From Geodermatophilus marinus (GTDB lineage: Bacteria; Actinomycetota; Actinomycetes; Mycobacteriales; Geodermatophilaceae), in contig NZ_QVQH01000003.1 in assembly GCF_003428645.1 (NCBI RefSeq), positions 1 through 64,000 of the forward strand: a stretch of DNA of 64,000 nt, given 5' to 3'. Below the pieces are notes generated by a model that was not told the origin of the DNA, searched no databases, and worked only from the letters and a program-made list of their open reading frames with translations. Every line of letters begins with the position of its first letter. The first letter of the stretch is position 1. The position numbers and the translations under genes are program-made. Below, one piece after another: positions 1 to 8,765 of this stretch.

Positions 1-131
1 TGCCGGGGATGCGGGGGGTGTACGCGGGGCGGTTGCGCAACGCCGCGCAGGTGGAGGCGTTGACGGTCAACCTGGTGTCGGTCAACCGCCGGTACAAGGC
101 CCACGCCGGCATCCGCGTCACCGACGTCTGA
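1..131 (+). CDS. 3' end of an unidentified gene
   Basis: An open frame enters from the left edge (first complete codon at 3) and stops with TGA at 129-131, leaving about 42 C-terminal residues ending in IRVTDV. The fragment is basic and contains RLRNAAQVEALTVNLVSVNR, with coding-like composition. I do not recognise the family. It is convergent with panB. The 231 bases between the two show no stem-loop or gene I can defend. Confidence 0.55.
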   Translation, partial: PGMRGVYAGRLRNAAQVEALTVNLVSVNRRYKAHAGIRVTDV

Positions 132-362
132 CAGCGAGCCGGACGGCGGCGCCGTGCGGAGCGCCCCGCCGCTGCCCGACGGCTTCCCGGCAGCTACGCC
201 CACGGTCCGCTCGGTCTCGATCAGGCGGCGACCGCCACCCGAGTCGGCACCGACGCGCTCACGGTGCGGCTCGACGCCCTCGGGCACGGGCTGCCGGCCG
301 CCCGCGCCTCCCGCACGCGTCGGGGTGCCCGGAGCCGCCCGGGCCACCGCGGGGCGAAGTGC

Positions 363-1193
363 CTAGTCGAAGGAGTGCTCCGGGCCCGGGAAGGCCCCGC
401 TGCGCACCTCGTCGGCGTACTCCCGCGCGGCCCGCAGCAGCTCGCCCCGCAGGTCGGCGTACCGCTTGACGAAGCGCGGCACCCGCCCGCCGGTCAGCCC
501 GGCCATGTCCGGCCACACCAGCACCTGCGCGTCGCAGTCGACGCCGGCGCCGATGCCGATCGTGGGGATGGCCAGCTCCTTGGTCACCTGCGCGGCGATC
601 GCGGCGGGCACCATCTCCAGGACGACGGCGAACGCCCCGGCGTCCTGGACCGCGTGCGCGTCGGCGAGCAGCTGCTCGGCGCCCGCACCCCGGCCCTGCA
701 CCCGGAAGCCGCCGAGCGCGTGCTCGCTCTGCGGGGTGAACCCGACGTGGGCCATCACCGGGATGCCGTTCTCGGTGAGCGTGCGGATCTGCGGGGCCAC
801 CCGCACGCCGCCCTCGAGCTTGACCGCCTGCGCGCCGCCCTCCTTCATCATCCGCACGGCGGTGGCCAGCGCCTGCTGCGGCGAGGCCTCGTAGCTCCCG
901 AACGGCAGGTCGGCCACGACCAGGGCCCGCTTGGTGGAGCGGGTGACCGCCCTGGTCATCAGCAGGAGGTCCTCGACGGTCACCGGCACGGTCGAGGTGT
1001 GCCCGAGGACGACGTTGCCGGCGGAGTCACCCACCAGCAGGACCGGGATGCCGGCCTCCTCGAACACCGACGCGCTGGTGGTGTCGTAGGCGGTGAGCAT
1101 CGCCCAGCGCTCGCCGCGCTCCTTGGCCTGCTGGAGGTGGTGCACGCGCACCCGGGCGGTCGAACCGCCGCCGTACAGCACCGACTCGGTCAT
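363..1193 (-). CDS. panB: 3-methyl-2-oxobutanoate hydroxymethyltransferase (PanB)
   Basis: First committed enzyme of pantothenate/CoA synthesis: transfers a hydroxymethyl group from 5,10-methylene-tetrahydrofolate to alpha-ketoisovalerate, giving ketopantoate. The 276-residue length is normal for this TIM-barrel family. Recognisable blocks are MLTAYD near residue 32, the metal-binding LLVGDSAGN with Asp56, [10 protein letters not shown] in the middle, and PTIGIGAG late in the protein. The ATG at 1193 overlaps the TGA of nadE (1190-1192) by 3 bases in an ATGA arrangement, so translation is probably coupled and nadE-panB form an operon of cofactor genes. No promoter of its own is visible. Confidence 0.97.
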   Translation of the reverse strand: MTESVLYGGGSTARVRVHHLQQAKERGERWAMLTAYDTTSASVFEEAGIPVLLVGDSAGNVVLGHTSTVPVTVEDLLLMTRAVTRSTKRALVVADLPFGSYEASPQQALATAVRMMKEGGAQAVKLEGGVRVAPQIRTLTENGIPVMAHVGFTPQSEHALGGFRVQGRGAGAEQLLADAHAVQDAGAFAVVLEMVPAAIAAQVTKELAIPTIGIGAGVDCDAQVLVWPDMAGLTGGRVPRFVKRYADLRGELLRAAREYADEVRSGAFPGPEHSFD

Positions 1194-3025
1194 GCCGTCG
1201 CTCCTTCGCGGACCGTGGGCAGCGTCTCCCGCCAGCGGTTGGTGACGGGCAGCCGTCGATCACGTCCGAACGCCTTCAGGCTGATCTTCGTTCCCGGGGC
1301 CGACTGCCGGCGCTTGAACTCGGCGGCGTCCACCAGGCGCAGCACGCGGGCGACCACCTCCGGGTCGTGGCCCCGCTCCAGCAGCTCGGCCATGCCGAGG
1401 TCGCGGTCGACGTAGTCGGCGATCACCGCGTCGAGCTCGTCGTAGGAGGGCAGCGAGTCGGTGTCCACCTGCCCGGGTGCGAGCTCCGCCGACGGCGGCT
1501 TCTCGATCGAGTTGGCCGGGATGGGCTCGGTCTCGCCCCGCTCCCGGGCGTACGCGTTGCGCCAGCGGGCCAGCTCCCAGACCAGGGTCTTGGGCACGTC
1601 CTTGATCGGGGCGAACCCGCCGGCGGAGTCGCCGTAGAGCGTCGAGTAGCCGACCGCGACCTCGCTCTTGTTGCCCGTGGTGAGCAGCAGGTGCCCGTGC
1701 TGGTTGGACAGCCCCATGAGCAGCGTGCCCCGGATGCGCGCCTGCAGGTTCTCCGCGGCCACCCCGTCGAGGTCGACCGACTCGTGGAACGCCTCGACCA
1801 CCGGCTTGATCGGCACCACCGACCAGTGCAGCCCGGTGCGCCGGGCGAGGTCCTCGGCGTCGGCCAGCGAGTGCTCGGTGGACCACTTCGACGGCAACCC
1901 CACCCCGTGCACCCGGTCGGCCCCGAGGGCGTCCACCGCCAGCGCCGCGCAGACGGCCGAGTCGATCCCGCCGGACAGACCGAGGACCACCGAGGGGAAG
2001 CCGTTCTTGTCGATGAAGTCCCGCAGGCCCAGGACGAGGGCCCGCCAGACCTCCTCGGGGTCCGACAGCGGCGCCGCGATCGCCGCCGGGCGCGGGGCGA
2101 AGGCGGCGACGGGCTCCTCCGACAGCACGTGCCGGGTCACCGTCATCGGCCCGATCCGGCCCTCGGTCCGCTCGGGGACCGACGACGGGTCGATCTCCAG
2201 GTCGCAGGTCAGCAGGTGCTCCACGAACTGGGGCGCCCGCCCCAGCAGCTCGCCGTCCGGCGCGACCGCCATCGAGTCGCCGTCGAAGACCAGCTCGTCC
2301 TGGCCGCCCACCTGGTTGCAGTAGACGATCGTGGCGCGGGCCTCGGCCGCGCGGCGGCGGACCAGCGGCAGCCGCAGGTCGTCCTTGGCCCGCTCGTAGG
2401 GGGAGGCGTTCGGGGAGACGACGAGGTCGACGCCGGCCCGGCCGGCCACCCCGCACGGGCCGCCCTCGACCCAGAGGTCCTCGCAGACGGTCAGCGCGAC
2501 GTCCACCCCGTGCAGCCGCACCACGGGCAGCTCCGTGCCGGGCACGAAGTAGCGGGCCTCGTCGAAGACGCCGTAGTTGGGCAGGTGCCGCTTGTAGTAG
2601 CGGACGACGACCTCGCCGCCGTGCAGCAGCGCCGCGGCGTTGCGCGGGGCCCCGCGGCGGGGGTTGGCGTCGGCCGGGCGGTCGTCGTCCACCGGCGGCT
2701 CCTCCACCGGCGCGGGACCGGCGCCCTCGGTGTGCGCCAGGTACCCGACGACCACCGCGAGGTGCCCGAGCCCCTGCTCGGCGAGGGCGCCGGCCAGGTC
2801 GACCAGTGCCCGCTCGCTGGCCTTGGCGAACGACTCGCGGAGCACGAGGTCCTCCGGCGGGTACCCGGTCAGGGTCATCTCGGGGAACACCACGAGGTGG
2901 GCGTCGTCCCCGGCGGCCTCCGCCGTCCAGCGGGTCACCAGCTCGCAGTTGCCCTGGATGTCGCCGACGCGGGTGTCGACCTGGGCCAGGGCCACGCGGA
3001 GCCGTACCGGCGCGTTCTCGGTCAC
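1190..3025 (-). CDS. nadE: Glutamine-dependent NAD+ synthetase (NadE)
   Basis: Last step of NAD synthesis: ATP-dependent amidation of nicotinate adenine dinucleotide, with ammonia released from glutamine. The 611 residues hold two domains. The N-terminal nitrilase-like glutaminase has Glu49 in [13 protein letters not shown], the Lys in [14 protein letters not shown], and the catalytic Cys in [11 protein letters not shown] near residue 181. The C-terminal synthetase has the ATP-grasping SGGIDSA near residue 350 and [18 protein letters not shown]. The GTG at 3025 was chosen because the family N-terminus ([19 protein letters not shown]) begins just inside it and a CAGGAT hexamer lies 6 bases upstream, suggesting a leaderless transcript. 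The frame is open further upstream, but that part has no family resemblance. Confidence 0.95.
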   Translation of the reverse strand: MTENAPVRLRVALAQVDTRVGDIQGNCELVTRWTAEAAGDDAHLVVFPEMTLTGYPPEDLVLRESFAKASERALVDLAGALAEQGLGHLAVVVGYLAHTEGAGPAPVEEPPVDDDRPADANPRRGAPRNAAALLHGGEVVVRYYKRHLPNYGVFDEARYFVPGTELPVVRLHGVDVALTVCEDLWVEGGPCGVAGRAGVDLVVSPNASPYERAKDDLRLPLVRRRAAEARATIVYCNQVGGQDELVFDGDSMAVAPDGELLGRAPQFVEHLLTCDLEIDPSSVPERTEGRIGPMTVTRHVLSEEPVAAFAPRPAAIAAPLSDPEEVWRALVLGLRDFIDKNGFPSVVLGLSGGIDSAVCAALAVDALGADRVHGVGLPSKWSTEHSLADAEDLARRTGLHWSVVPIKPVVEAFHESVDLDGVAAENLQARIRGTLLMGLSNQHGHLLLTTGNKSEVAVGYSTLYGDSAGGFAPIKDVPKTLVWELARWRNAYARERGETEPIPANSIEKPPSAELAPGQVDTDSLPSYDELDAVIADYVDRDLGMAELLERGHDPEVVARVLRLVDAAEFKRRQSAPGTKISLKAFGRDRRLPVTNRWRETLPTVREGATA

Positions 3026-3031
3026 CGCCCC

Positions 3032-3037
3032 ATCCTG
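3032..3037 (-). promoter_or_regulatory. -10 element of a probable leaderless nadE transcript
   Basis: On the minus strand CAGGAT stands 6 bases before the nadE GTG, which puts the expected transcription start on or next to the start codon. No ribosome binding site fits in the gap. The same layout recurs at lipA, the DUF4191 gene, the RDD gene and the amidotransferase gene in this window. Confidence 0.4.
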
Positions 3038-3101
3038 GCCGGAGCCGCCGAGCCCCGGCCACCGGGCCCCCGCTCCGGCCCCTCCCCGTCCGCTTCGCGC
3101 G

Positions 3102-3171
3102 GCGATCACGAGGTCCGGGAAGCGGCACACCGGGGAGCACCGGCCTGTCGCTCCCCGGACTTCATGATCGC
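3102..3171. terminator. Imperfect inverted repeat downstream of the GNAT gene
   Basis: Arms 3102-3119 and 3154-3171 pair over 18 bases with two mismatches around a 34-base loop. The right arm contains the TGA of the GNAT acetyltransferase gene. It lies between that gene and nadE, both on the minus strand. A transcription terminator or a REP-like extragenic repeat are both possible; there is no T-run. Confidence 0.45.
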
Positions 3172-3632
3172 GGTGGCAGGGGGCGCCAGACGAAGACGGC
3201 CTTGGTCCGCTGGGTGGCGCCCAGCCGCCGGTAGAGCCGGTGCGCCGCGGTGTTGTCCTCGCGGGCCTCCCACCGGACCACCAGGCCCTCCGCGGCGGCC
3301 AGCGCACCCAGCTCGGCCATGAGCAGCCGCCCGATCCCGGCGTCGCGGTGCCCGTCGCGGACGAACAGGTCGTCCAGCCCCAGGACGTCGGCGCCCAGCC
3401 ACAGGTGCAGCCGGCGGACGGCGGAGACGAAGCCGACCGCGGCGCCGTCCCGCTCGGCGAGCAGCACCAGCACCTCGGGGCGGCCGAGCATCGCCGTCCA
3501 GGTGGGCAGGTCGCTGGCGACGTCGGCCACGTCGCCCTCGTGGGCGGCGATCTCCCGGACCAGCGCGAGCACCGTCGCGGCGTCCTCTGGTCCGGCGCGG
3601 CGGACGGTCACGGGCGGGGCGGTGGCGGTCAT
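3162..3632 (-). CDS. GNAT family N-acetyltransferase
   Basis: A 156-residue single-domain acetyltransferase. The acetyl-CoA binding core is visible as VLGLDDLFVRDGHRDAGIGR (R-x-x-G-x-G/A type loop, here RDAGIG), followed by LLMAELGALAAAEG and the motif B region NTAAHRLYRRLGA typical of GNAT enzymes. The substrate cannot be predicted. The ATG at 3632 is preceded by GAGAGGA at ribosome-binding-site distance. It is the last of three closely spaced minus-strand genes (after the CopZ-like and membrane proteins; gaps of about 33 bases), so it may be transcribed with them although a copper role is not implied. Confidence 0.88.
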   Translation of the reverse strand: MTATAPPVTVRRAGPEDAATVLALVREIAAHEGDVADVASDLPTWTAMLGRPEVLVLLAERDGAAVGFVSAVRRLHLWLGADVLGLDDLFVRDGHRDAGIGRLLMAELGALAAAEGLVVRWEAREDNTAAHRLYRRLGATQRTKAVFVWRPLPPRS

Positions 3633-3665
3633 GCGGTCCTCTCGGTCGGGCGGGGTGGGTCGGGT

Positions 3666-4136
3666 TCAGCAGTGCGCGTACTCGTGCGGGCGGATCGCCA
3701 TCGCGCCGGCCATCGCGACCAGCATCAGGACGTGACCCCAGAGCACCACGCCGCCGGCCGGGACGAGCCCGGCCCACATCGGGACGAACAGCACGAGGAA
3801 CGGCAGGTACATCGCGGCGGCCATCTCGGCGCAGGCGCGCCAGCCGTGGCCGCGCCAGCGCATGACCAGCGTCATCCCGATCGTCATGTTCGTCGCCATG
3901 ACCATCGTCATGGGCTCGGTCGCGTCGAGCACCGCGCCCCAGCCGACGGCGTCCAGCAGGAACGACCACACCGGGTGCAGCGCGACCATGCCGACGGCCA
4001 TCGCGACGACCATCTCGAGGTAGTGCAGGACGAGCTTGCGGCGGCGCGTGCGGCGGTGCGCCGCAGCGGCGGCCCGGTCGGTGCCCCCCGGCGGGACGGC
4101 GGGCTGGGACGGCGGGGCGGTGGGAACGGTGGTCAC
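3666..4136 (-). CDS. Met-rich four-helix membrane protein beside a copper chaperone
   Basis: 156 residues with an N-terminal Pro/Ala/Arg-rich cytoplasmic tail (1-35) and four hydrophobic segments. The second and third are joined by a stretch dense in methionine (MTMVMATNMTIGMTLVM), and a conserved-looking MRWRGHGWRACAEMAAAMY follows. The C-terminus is HEYAHC, adding His and Cys. Met/His/Cys richness inside a membrane protein and a position 34 bases after a CopZ-like gene suggest copper handling, but I do not recognise a characterised family and no transport motif such as a P-type ATPase CPx is present. Function is therefore inferred from context only. Confidence 0.8.
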   Translation of the reverse strand: MTTVPTAPPSQPAVPPGGTDRAAAAAHRRTRRRKLVLHYLEMVVAMAVGMVALHPVWSFLLDAVGWGAVLDATEPMTMVMATNMTIGMTLVMRWRGHGWRACAEMAAAMYLPFLVLFVPMWAGLVPAGGVVLWGHVLMLVAMAGAMAIRPHEYAHC

Positions 4137-4170
4137 GGCGTGCTCCGAGGGTCCTGGACGGGCGGTGGGG

Positions 4171-4392
4171 TCACGGGACGAGGGCGTAGCCGGCCTCGTC
4201 GACGGCCGCGGCGATGTCGGCCCGGTCGACGGTCACGGTGACGGTGCCGCCGGCCAGGTCGACGGTGACGTCGCGGACGCCGGCCACCCGGCTGATCTCC
4301 TCGGTGACCGCCTGCCGGCAGTGGGCGCAGGTCATGCCGGTGACGGCGGAGGTCGTCGTGCCGACGAAGGTGCGGGGGGTGCTGGTCATCAC
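4171..4392 (-). CDS. Heavy-metal-associated (CopZ-like) chaperone
   Basis: A 73-residue HMA-domain protein with the metal site M-T-C-A-H-C near residues 20-25 and the beta-alpha-beta-beta pattern of CopZ/Atx1 (VAGVRDVTVDLAGGTVTVTV). Such proteins carry Cu(I) to a transporter or repressor. Either GTG at 4392 or the ATG immediately after it can serve as start; GTG has the better spacing (7 bases) to a GGGAG upstream. No copper ATPase or CsoR repressor is present in this window, which is unusual because CopZ genes normally sit beside one. Confidence 0.9.
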   Translation of the reverse strand: MMTSTPRTFVGTTTSAVTGMTCAHCRQAVTEEISRVAGVRDVTVDLAGGTVTVTVDRADIAAAVDEAGYALVP

Positions 4393-4512
4393 GGCGGGGC
4401 TCCCGGATCGGGTCGGTGGATCGGACGACCCGAGACTCCGGTCCGGGCCCGGCCGTTCGCGCCGGGAAGACCGCCGGGTCGGTCGCCGGGGTGTCGCCGG
4501 GGTCCGCTGCTG

Positions 4513-5292
4513 TCAGCGGGCCGACCAGCCCCCGTCGGAGGCGATGACCTGGCCGGTGACCCACGCGGCCTCGTCCCCGACCAGCCAGGCGACCAGGGCG
4601 GCGGCGTCCGCCGGGGTGCCCCAGCGCCCGCCGGGGTGGGCCGCCGCCACGGCGGCCCGCAGCTCCGCGTCGGCGTACCCGGTGTCGTTGGGTCCCGGGT
4701 CCACGCAGTTCACCGTGATGCCCCGCGGCACGAGGTGGACCGCCAGGCTGCGGGTCAGCTGGTGCAGCGCGGCCTTGGACGCCACGTAGGGCAGCTCCCC
4801 GGGCATCGCGCCGGCGTACTGCCCGGAGGTGAAGGTGAGCAGGCGGCCGCCGGGCCGGCCGTCGTGCTGCGCGGCGAAGGCCTGCGCCAGCAGGAGGGTC
4901 GACCGGGTGTTGACCGCCCAGGTGAGGTCCAGCTCCGCGGCGGTGAGCTGCTCGAGGGACTGCGCGCTGCTCCGCGCGTGCACGGCGACGAGGGCGTCGA
5001 GGTGGCCGAACGCCTCCCGGGCGGCGTCCACCAGGCTCGCCGGGGCCGCGGGGTCGGCCAGGTCCGCGGCGACGTGCGCCACCTCGGCCCCGGCCGCCCG
5101 CAGCTCGGCGACCAGGGCCTCGGCGCCGCCGGGATCGGCACCCCAGGGCTGCTCCGCGTCGTGCGGGGACCAGGAGTGCAGCAGGACGGCGGCCCCGTCG
5201 GCCACCAGCCGCCGGGCGACCGCCGCGCCGATGCCGATCCGCCGGCTCGCGCCGGTGACCAGGGCCGCCCGCCCGGCCAGCGGGCCGGTCAC
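4513..5292 (-). CDS. Short-chain dehydrogenase/reductase
   Basis: 259-residue SDR-fold NAD(P)-dependent oxidoreductase. The start of the Rossmann fold reads ALVTGASRRIGIGAAVAR (TGxxxGxG form). The catalytic Ser is in LTFTSGQYAGAMPGELPY and the Tyr-x-x-x-Lys is YVASK; VNCVDPGPNDTGY and the C-terminal VTGQVIASDGGWS complete the classical pattern. The closest general class is 3-oxoacyl-ACP-reductase-like SDR; the substrate is unknown. The GTG at 5292 was chosen because the fold begins directly after it and it overlaps the TGA of the upstream DinB-like gene, so the two are translationally coupled. Confidence 0.92.
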   Translation of the reverse strand: MTGPLAGRAALVTGASRRIGIGAAVARRLVADGAAVLLHSWSPHDAEQPWGADPGGAEALVAELRAAGAEVAHVAADLADPAAPASLVDAAREAFGHLDALVAVHARSSAQSLEQLTAAELDLTWAVNTRSTLLLAQAFAAQHDGRPGGRLLTFTSGQYAGAMPGELPYVASKAALHQLTRSLAVHLVPRGITVNCVDPGPNDTGYADAELRAAVAAAHPGGRWGTPADAAALVAWLVGDEAAWVTGQVIASDGGWSAR

Positions 5293-5819
5293 CGGCCGAG
5301 CAGCGCCGCCAGCTGCTCGGCGTGGTCCCGCTGGTGGTCCGGCAGGAACGCGAGGAGGTCGGCCAGGGTCACCGGCCCGTCGACCTCGTGGACGCCGGCA
5401 CGGGTCAGCTCGGCGGGGGGGACCGACGCGACCGCCTCGAACAGCGCGGCCTGCGCCGCCCGCAGCTGCTCGACCAGCTGCACCGGTGCCGTCGCCCGGT
5501 AGCCGGCCAGGCGCTCGGGCGCGTCGGTGACGAAGTCCGGGAGCACCGGCCGCTCCTCGCGCCGCACCCGGTAGACGCGCTCGGTGAACACCAGGGCGCT
5601 GTCCCGCAGGTGCCCGGCGACCTCCCGGGGTGTCCAGTCGAGCTCCGCCGCGTAGGCGGGGAAGTGCCCCTGCCCGACCAGGCGGGCGCGGTCCGCGGCG
5701 GACAGCCGGGCGGTCCAGCCGTCCCCGGCGACGGCGGTGCTCACGAGGGCGTCCACACGGGCCTGCTGCCGGGCCAGCGCCCCGGCCGCGGCGGCCACCT
5801 GTTCCTGTACGGCGGTCAT
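5289..5819 (-). CDS. DinB-like four-helix protein
   Basis: 176 residues resembling the DinB/YfiT-like metal-dependent superfamily: a helical protein with WTPREVAGHLRDS (first His) and a C-terminal LPDHQRDHAEQL (two further His), giving the three-His metal site of that fold. Members include mycothiol-dependent enzymes in actinobacteria, so a thiol-transfer role is possible but unproven. The ATG at 5819 precedes MTAVQEQVAAAAG. It is the first gene of a two-gene operon with the SDR. It is divergent from the flavoprotein gene at 5986, with about 165 bases between them that must hold both promoters. Confidence 0.82.
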   Translation of the reverse strand: MTAVQEQVAAAAGALARQQARVDALVSTAVAGDGWTARLSAADRARLVGQGHFPAYAAELDWTPREVAGHLRDSALVFTERVYRVRREERPVLPDFVTDAPERLAGYRATAPVQLVEQLRAAQAALFEAVASVPPAELTRAGVHEVDGPVTLADLLAFLPDHQRDHAEQLAALLGR

Positions 5820-5985
5820 GGCCGGGCAGCATGACCCGCCCGTACCGGTTCCGACAGGGCCGTTGTCCCCGGCACCACCCGTGGTCCTCGTCACACCGGG
5901 TGGGGCGCGCGGCGGGGCTTCCGCCGTGCCCTTCCCGGCGGGAGGATCGCTGCGATCCCGCGCCGAGCTGAGGACGGACGCCACC

Positions 5986-7221
5986 ATGCCGCAGCCGGAA
6001 CCCGTCGTCGTCGTCGGTGCAGGGCTGGCCGGTGCCAAGGCCGTCGAGACCCTCCGCGACGAGGGCCACGACGGGCCGGTCGTGCTGCTCGGCGCCGAAC
6101 CCGAGCGACCCTACGAGCGGCCGCCGCTGTCCAAGCAGTACCTGTCCGGCGGCGCGCCGCGCGAGGGCGCCTTCGTGCACGACGAGGGGTGGTACGCCGG
6201 GCACGACGTCGAGCTGCGCACCGGCGTCCGCGCCACCGCGCTGGACCCGGCCGACCACCGGCTCGAGCTCGGCACCGGCGAGGTGCTCCGCTACGGGCGG
6301 CTGCTGCTCACCACCGGCGCCGCGCCCCGCCGGCTGGGCGCGCCCGGCGCCGACCTGGCCGGCGTCCGCTACCTGCGCACCCTCCCGGACGCCGACGGGT
6401 TGCGGGCGGAGCTGTCGGCCGGGGACCGACGGGTCGTGGTGGTCGGCGCCGGCTGGATCGGGCTGGAGGTGGCCGCCGCGGCCCGGTCGTACGGCAACGA
6501 GGTCGCGGTCGTCGAGCCGCTCCCCACCCCCCTGCACCGCGTGCTCGGGCCCGAGATGGGGGAGGTGTTCGCGCGGCTGCACCGCGCCCACGGGGTGGAC
6601 CTGCGGACCGGCACCGGGGTGCGGGAGCTCGTCGGGGTCGGCGGGCGGGTGGCCGCGGTGCGGCTCGACCCGGACGGCGAGCTGCCGGCCGACCTCGTCG
6701 TCGTGGGCGTGGGCGTCGTCCCCGAGACGGGGCTGGCCGCCGCGGCCGGGCTCGACGTCGGCGACGGCGTGCTCGTCGACGCCGCGCTGCGCACCTCGGC
6801 ACCGGACGTCTTCGCCGCCGGGGACGTGGCCGCCGCGTTCTCCCCGCTGCACGGCCGGCACGTCCGCGTCGAGCACTGGGCCAACGCGCTCAACCAGGGC
6901 CCCGCCGCGGCGCGCTCCGCGCTGGGCCGGGAGGTCACCTACGACCGCGTGCCCTACTTCTTCACCGACCAGTACGACCTGGGGATGGAGTACTCGGGCC
7001 TCGGGGCGCCCGGGGAGCGGGTGGTGTGCCGCGGCGACCCCGAGGGCGGCGAGTTCGTCGCCTTCTGGCTGGACGCCGAGGACCGGGTCACCGCGGGGAT
7101 GAACGTCAACGTCTGGGACGTCACCGACGCCGTCCAGGCGCTCGTGCGGGCGCGCCAACCGGTGTCCACGGAGCACCTGGCCGACCCGGACGTGCCGCTG
7201 GCCGACCTCGCCGGAGGGTGA
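5986..7221 (+). CDS. FAD/NAD(P)-dependent ferredoxin reductase-type oxidoreductase
   Basis: 411 residues of the class I ferredoxin reductase / rubredoxin reductase family that feeds electrons to monooxygenases. The FAD-binding GxGxxG is at the N-terminus (VVVVGAGLAGAKA), followed by ERPYERPPLSK, typical of this family. The NAD(P)-binding motif is VVVVGAGWIGLEVA near residue 155, and the C-terminal FAD contact is SAPDVFAAGDVA. The C-terminal reductase domain (VPYFFTDQYDLGMEYSG) is intact. No ferredoxin or P450 is adjacent. A tandem repeat of 30-32 bases begins inside its last codons (7211) and continues past the stop. Confidence 0.92.
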   Translation: MPQPEPVVVVGAGLAGAKAVETLRDEGHDGPVVLLGAEPERPYERPPLSKQYLSGGAPREGAFVHDEGWYAGHDVELRTGVRATALDPADHRLELGTGEVLRYGRLLLTTGAAPRRLGAPGADLAGVRYLRTLPDADGLRAELSAGDRRVVVVGAGWIGLEVAAAARSYGNEVAVVEPLPTPLHRVLGPEMGEVFARLHRAHGVDLRTGTGVRELVGVGGRVAAVRLDPDGELPADLVVVGVGVVPETGLAAAAGLDVGDGVLVDAALRTSAPDVFAAGDVAAAFSPLHGRHVRVEHWANALNQGPAAARSALGREVTYDRVPYFFTDQYDLGMEYSGLGAPGERVVCRGDPEGGEFVAFWLDAEDRVTAGMNVNVWDVTDAVQALVRARQPVSTEHLADPDVPLADLAGG

Positions 7222-7336
7222 GCCGCTGGCGGCACGGCGCGCCCGGAGGGTGGGCCGCTGGCGGCACGGCGCCCGGAGGGTGAGCCGCGGGCGGCACGGC
7301 GCGCCCGGAGGGTGAGCCGCGGGCGGTAGGGCGCGC
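7211..7336. repeat. Four tandem copies of a 30-32 bp unit
   Basis: Units begin at 7211, 7243, 7273 and 7305, each starting CCGGAGGGTG and continuing through a GCCGC(T/G)GGCGG block. The second copy is 2 bases shorter. The first copy spans the stop codon of the upstream flavoprotein gene, so copy-number change could alter its C-terminus only if the first unit is affected. The array fills the space ahead of glnA2. Confidence 0.85.
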
Positions 7337-7413
7337 CCCGGCGGTGTGCCGACCCGCCGGACGGGGCAGGCTGTCGGGCGACGTCACCGAGCGGACACGA
7401 CTGGACTTCGATC

Positions 7414-8763
7414 ATGGCGAGCATGGACCGGCAGCAGGAGTTCGTCCTGCGCACCCTCGAGGAACGCGACATCCGCTTCGTGCGGCTGTGGTTCACCGAC
7501 GTCTCCGGCTACCTCAAGGCGGTGGCGGTGGCGCCCGCGGAGATCGAGGCGGCCTTCGCCGAGGGCATCGGCTTCGACGGGTCGGCGATCGAGGGCTTCG
7601 CGCGGGTCTACGAGTCCGACATGCTCGCCAAGCCCGACCCCGGCACGTTCCAGGTGATGCCGGCGGCCAAGGGGCAGGCCAGCGACACCGCGCGGATGTT
7701 CTGCGACCTCACGCTGCCCGACGGCTCGCCGTCCTGGGCCGACCCGCGCCACGTGCTGCGCCGTGCGCTGTCCAAGGCCGCCGACATGGGGTTCACCTTC
7801 TACACCCACCCCGAGGTCGAGTTCTTCCTGCTCAAGGACCTCCCGACCGACGGCGGCCCGCCCGAGCCCGCCGACACCGGCGGCTACTTCGACCTGTCCA
7901 CGCACAACGTGGCCCACGACTTCCGCCGCGAGGCGGTCTTCGCGCTCGAGGCCATGGGCATCTCGGTCGAGTTCAGCCACCACGAGGTGGCCCCCGGCCA
8001 GCAGGAGATCGACCTGCGCTACGCCGACGCCCTCTCCATGGCCGACAACATCATGACGCTGCGGCACGTCGTCCGGGAGGTCGCGCTCGGCCAGGACGTG
8101 CACGCCACCTTCATGCCCAAGCCGTTCACCGAGCTGGCCGGCTCGGCCATGCACACCCACCTGTCGCTGTTCGAGGGCGACCGCAACGCCTTCCACGACC
8201 CCGCCGACCCGATGAAGCTGTCGACCACCGGCAAGCAGTTCATCGCCGGGCTGCTGCACCACGCGCGGGAGTACACCGCCGTCACCAACCAGACGGTGAA
8301 CTCCTACCGGCGGCTGCTCGCCGGCACCGAGGCCCCGACCGCCGCCACCTGGGGCCGGGCCAACCGCTCGGCGCTGGTGCGCCTGCCGTCCTACAAGCCG
8401 AACAAGGGCCAGTCGGCGCGGGTCGAGGTCCGCTCGCCGGACTCGGCGTGCAACCCGTACCTGACCTTCGCCGTCCTGCTGGCGGCCGGCCTGCGCGGCA
8501 TCGAGAAGGGCTACGACCTGCCCCCCGAGGCCGAGGACGACGTGTGGTCGCTCACCGACACCGAGCGGCGCGCGGCCGGCTACGAGGACCTGCCGGTCTC
8601 CCTCGGCGAGGCGCTGACGGCCATGCAGGGCAGCGAGCTGGTCGCCGAGACCCTCGGCGAGCACGTCTTCGAGTTCTTCCTGCGCAACAAGTGGGAGGAG
8701 TTCAACGCCTACCGGCAGAATGTCACGCCCTGGGAGCTGCGCCGCTACCTGCCGGGCATGTAG
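7414..8763 (+). CDS. glnA2: Glutamine synthetase, GlnA2 type
   Basis: 449 residues (start MASMDRQQEF; a second ATG at 7423 is equally plausible) closely matching the actinobacterial GlnA2 line, with FVLRTLEERDIRFVRLWFTD at the N-terminus. Family motifs are intact: GFDGSAIEGF, the metal-binding HPEVEFFLL, AGSAMHTHLSLF, and the ANRSALVRLPSY / RVEVRSPDSACNPY region. Unlike GlnA1 at 59373-60806, the loop that carries the adenylylated Tyr in E. coli has no Tyr here: the stretch after DLPPEAEDD continues VWSL. It may therefore escape control by the adjacent GlnE. GlnA2-type enzymes are non-essential in M. tuberculosis; a polyamine or other gamma-glutamylation role is known for other paralogues and cannot be excluded. 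Confidence 0.93.
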   Translation: MASMDRQQEFVLRTLEERDIRFVRLWFTDVSGYLKAVAVAPAEIEAAFAEGIGFDGSAIEGFARVYESDMLAKPDPGTFQVMPAAKGQASDTARMFCDLTLPDGSPSWADPRHVLRRALSKAADMGFTFYTHPEVEFFLLKDLPTDGGPPEPADTGGYFDLSTHNVAHDFRREAVFALEAMGISVEFSHHEVAPGQQEIDLRYADALSMADNIMTLRHVVREVALGQDVHATFMPKPFTELAGSAMHTHLSLFEGDRNAFHDPADPMKLSTTGKQFIAGLLHHAREYTAVTNQTVNSYRRLLAGTEAPTAATWGRANRSALVRLPSYKPNKGQSARVEVRSPDSACNPYLTFAVLLAAGLRGIEKGYDLPPEAEDDVWSLTDTERRAAGYEDLPVSLGEALTAMQGSELVAETLGEHVFEFFLRNKWEEFNAYRQNVTPWELRRYLPGM

Positions 8764-8765
8764 AA

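Noticed and set aside
154-366. A 70-residue plus-strand frame after the first gene fragment
   Set aside because: No ribosome site, Pro/Arg/Ser-rich translation typical of out-of-frame GC-rich DNA, and no recognisable domain. Another frame gives AHGPLGLDQ-like text that is equally unsupported.
1367-3322. Long plus-strand open frame opposite nadE
   Set aside because: Translation is Gly/Arg/Val/His-rich and mirrors the codon structure of nadE on the other strand; long antisense frames are expected at this G+C content.
7383-7398. GlnR-like boxes GTCAC and GACAC before glnA2
   Set aside because: Only two of four boxes, with no GAAAC match; likely chance in GC-rich DNA.
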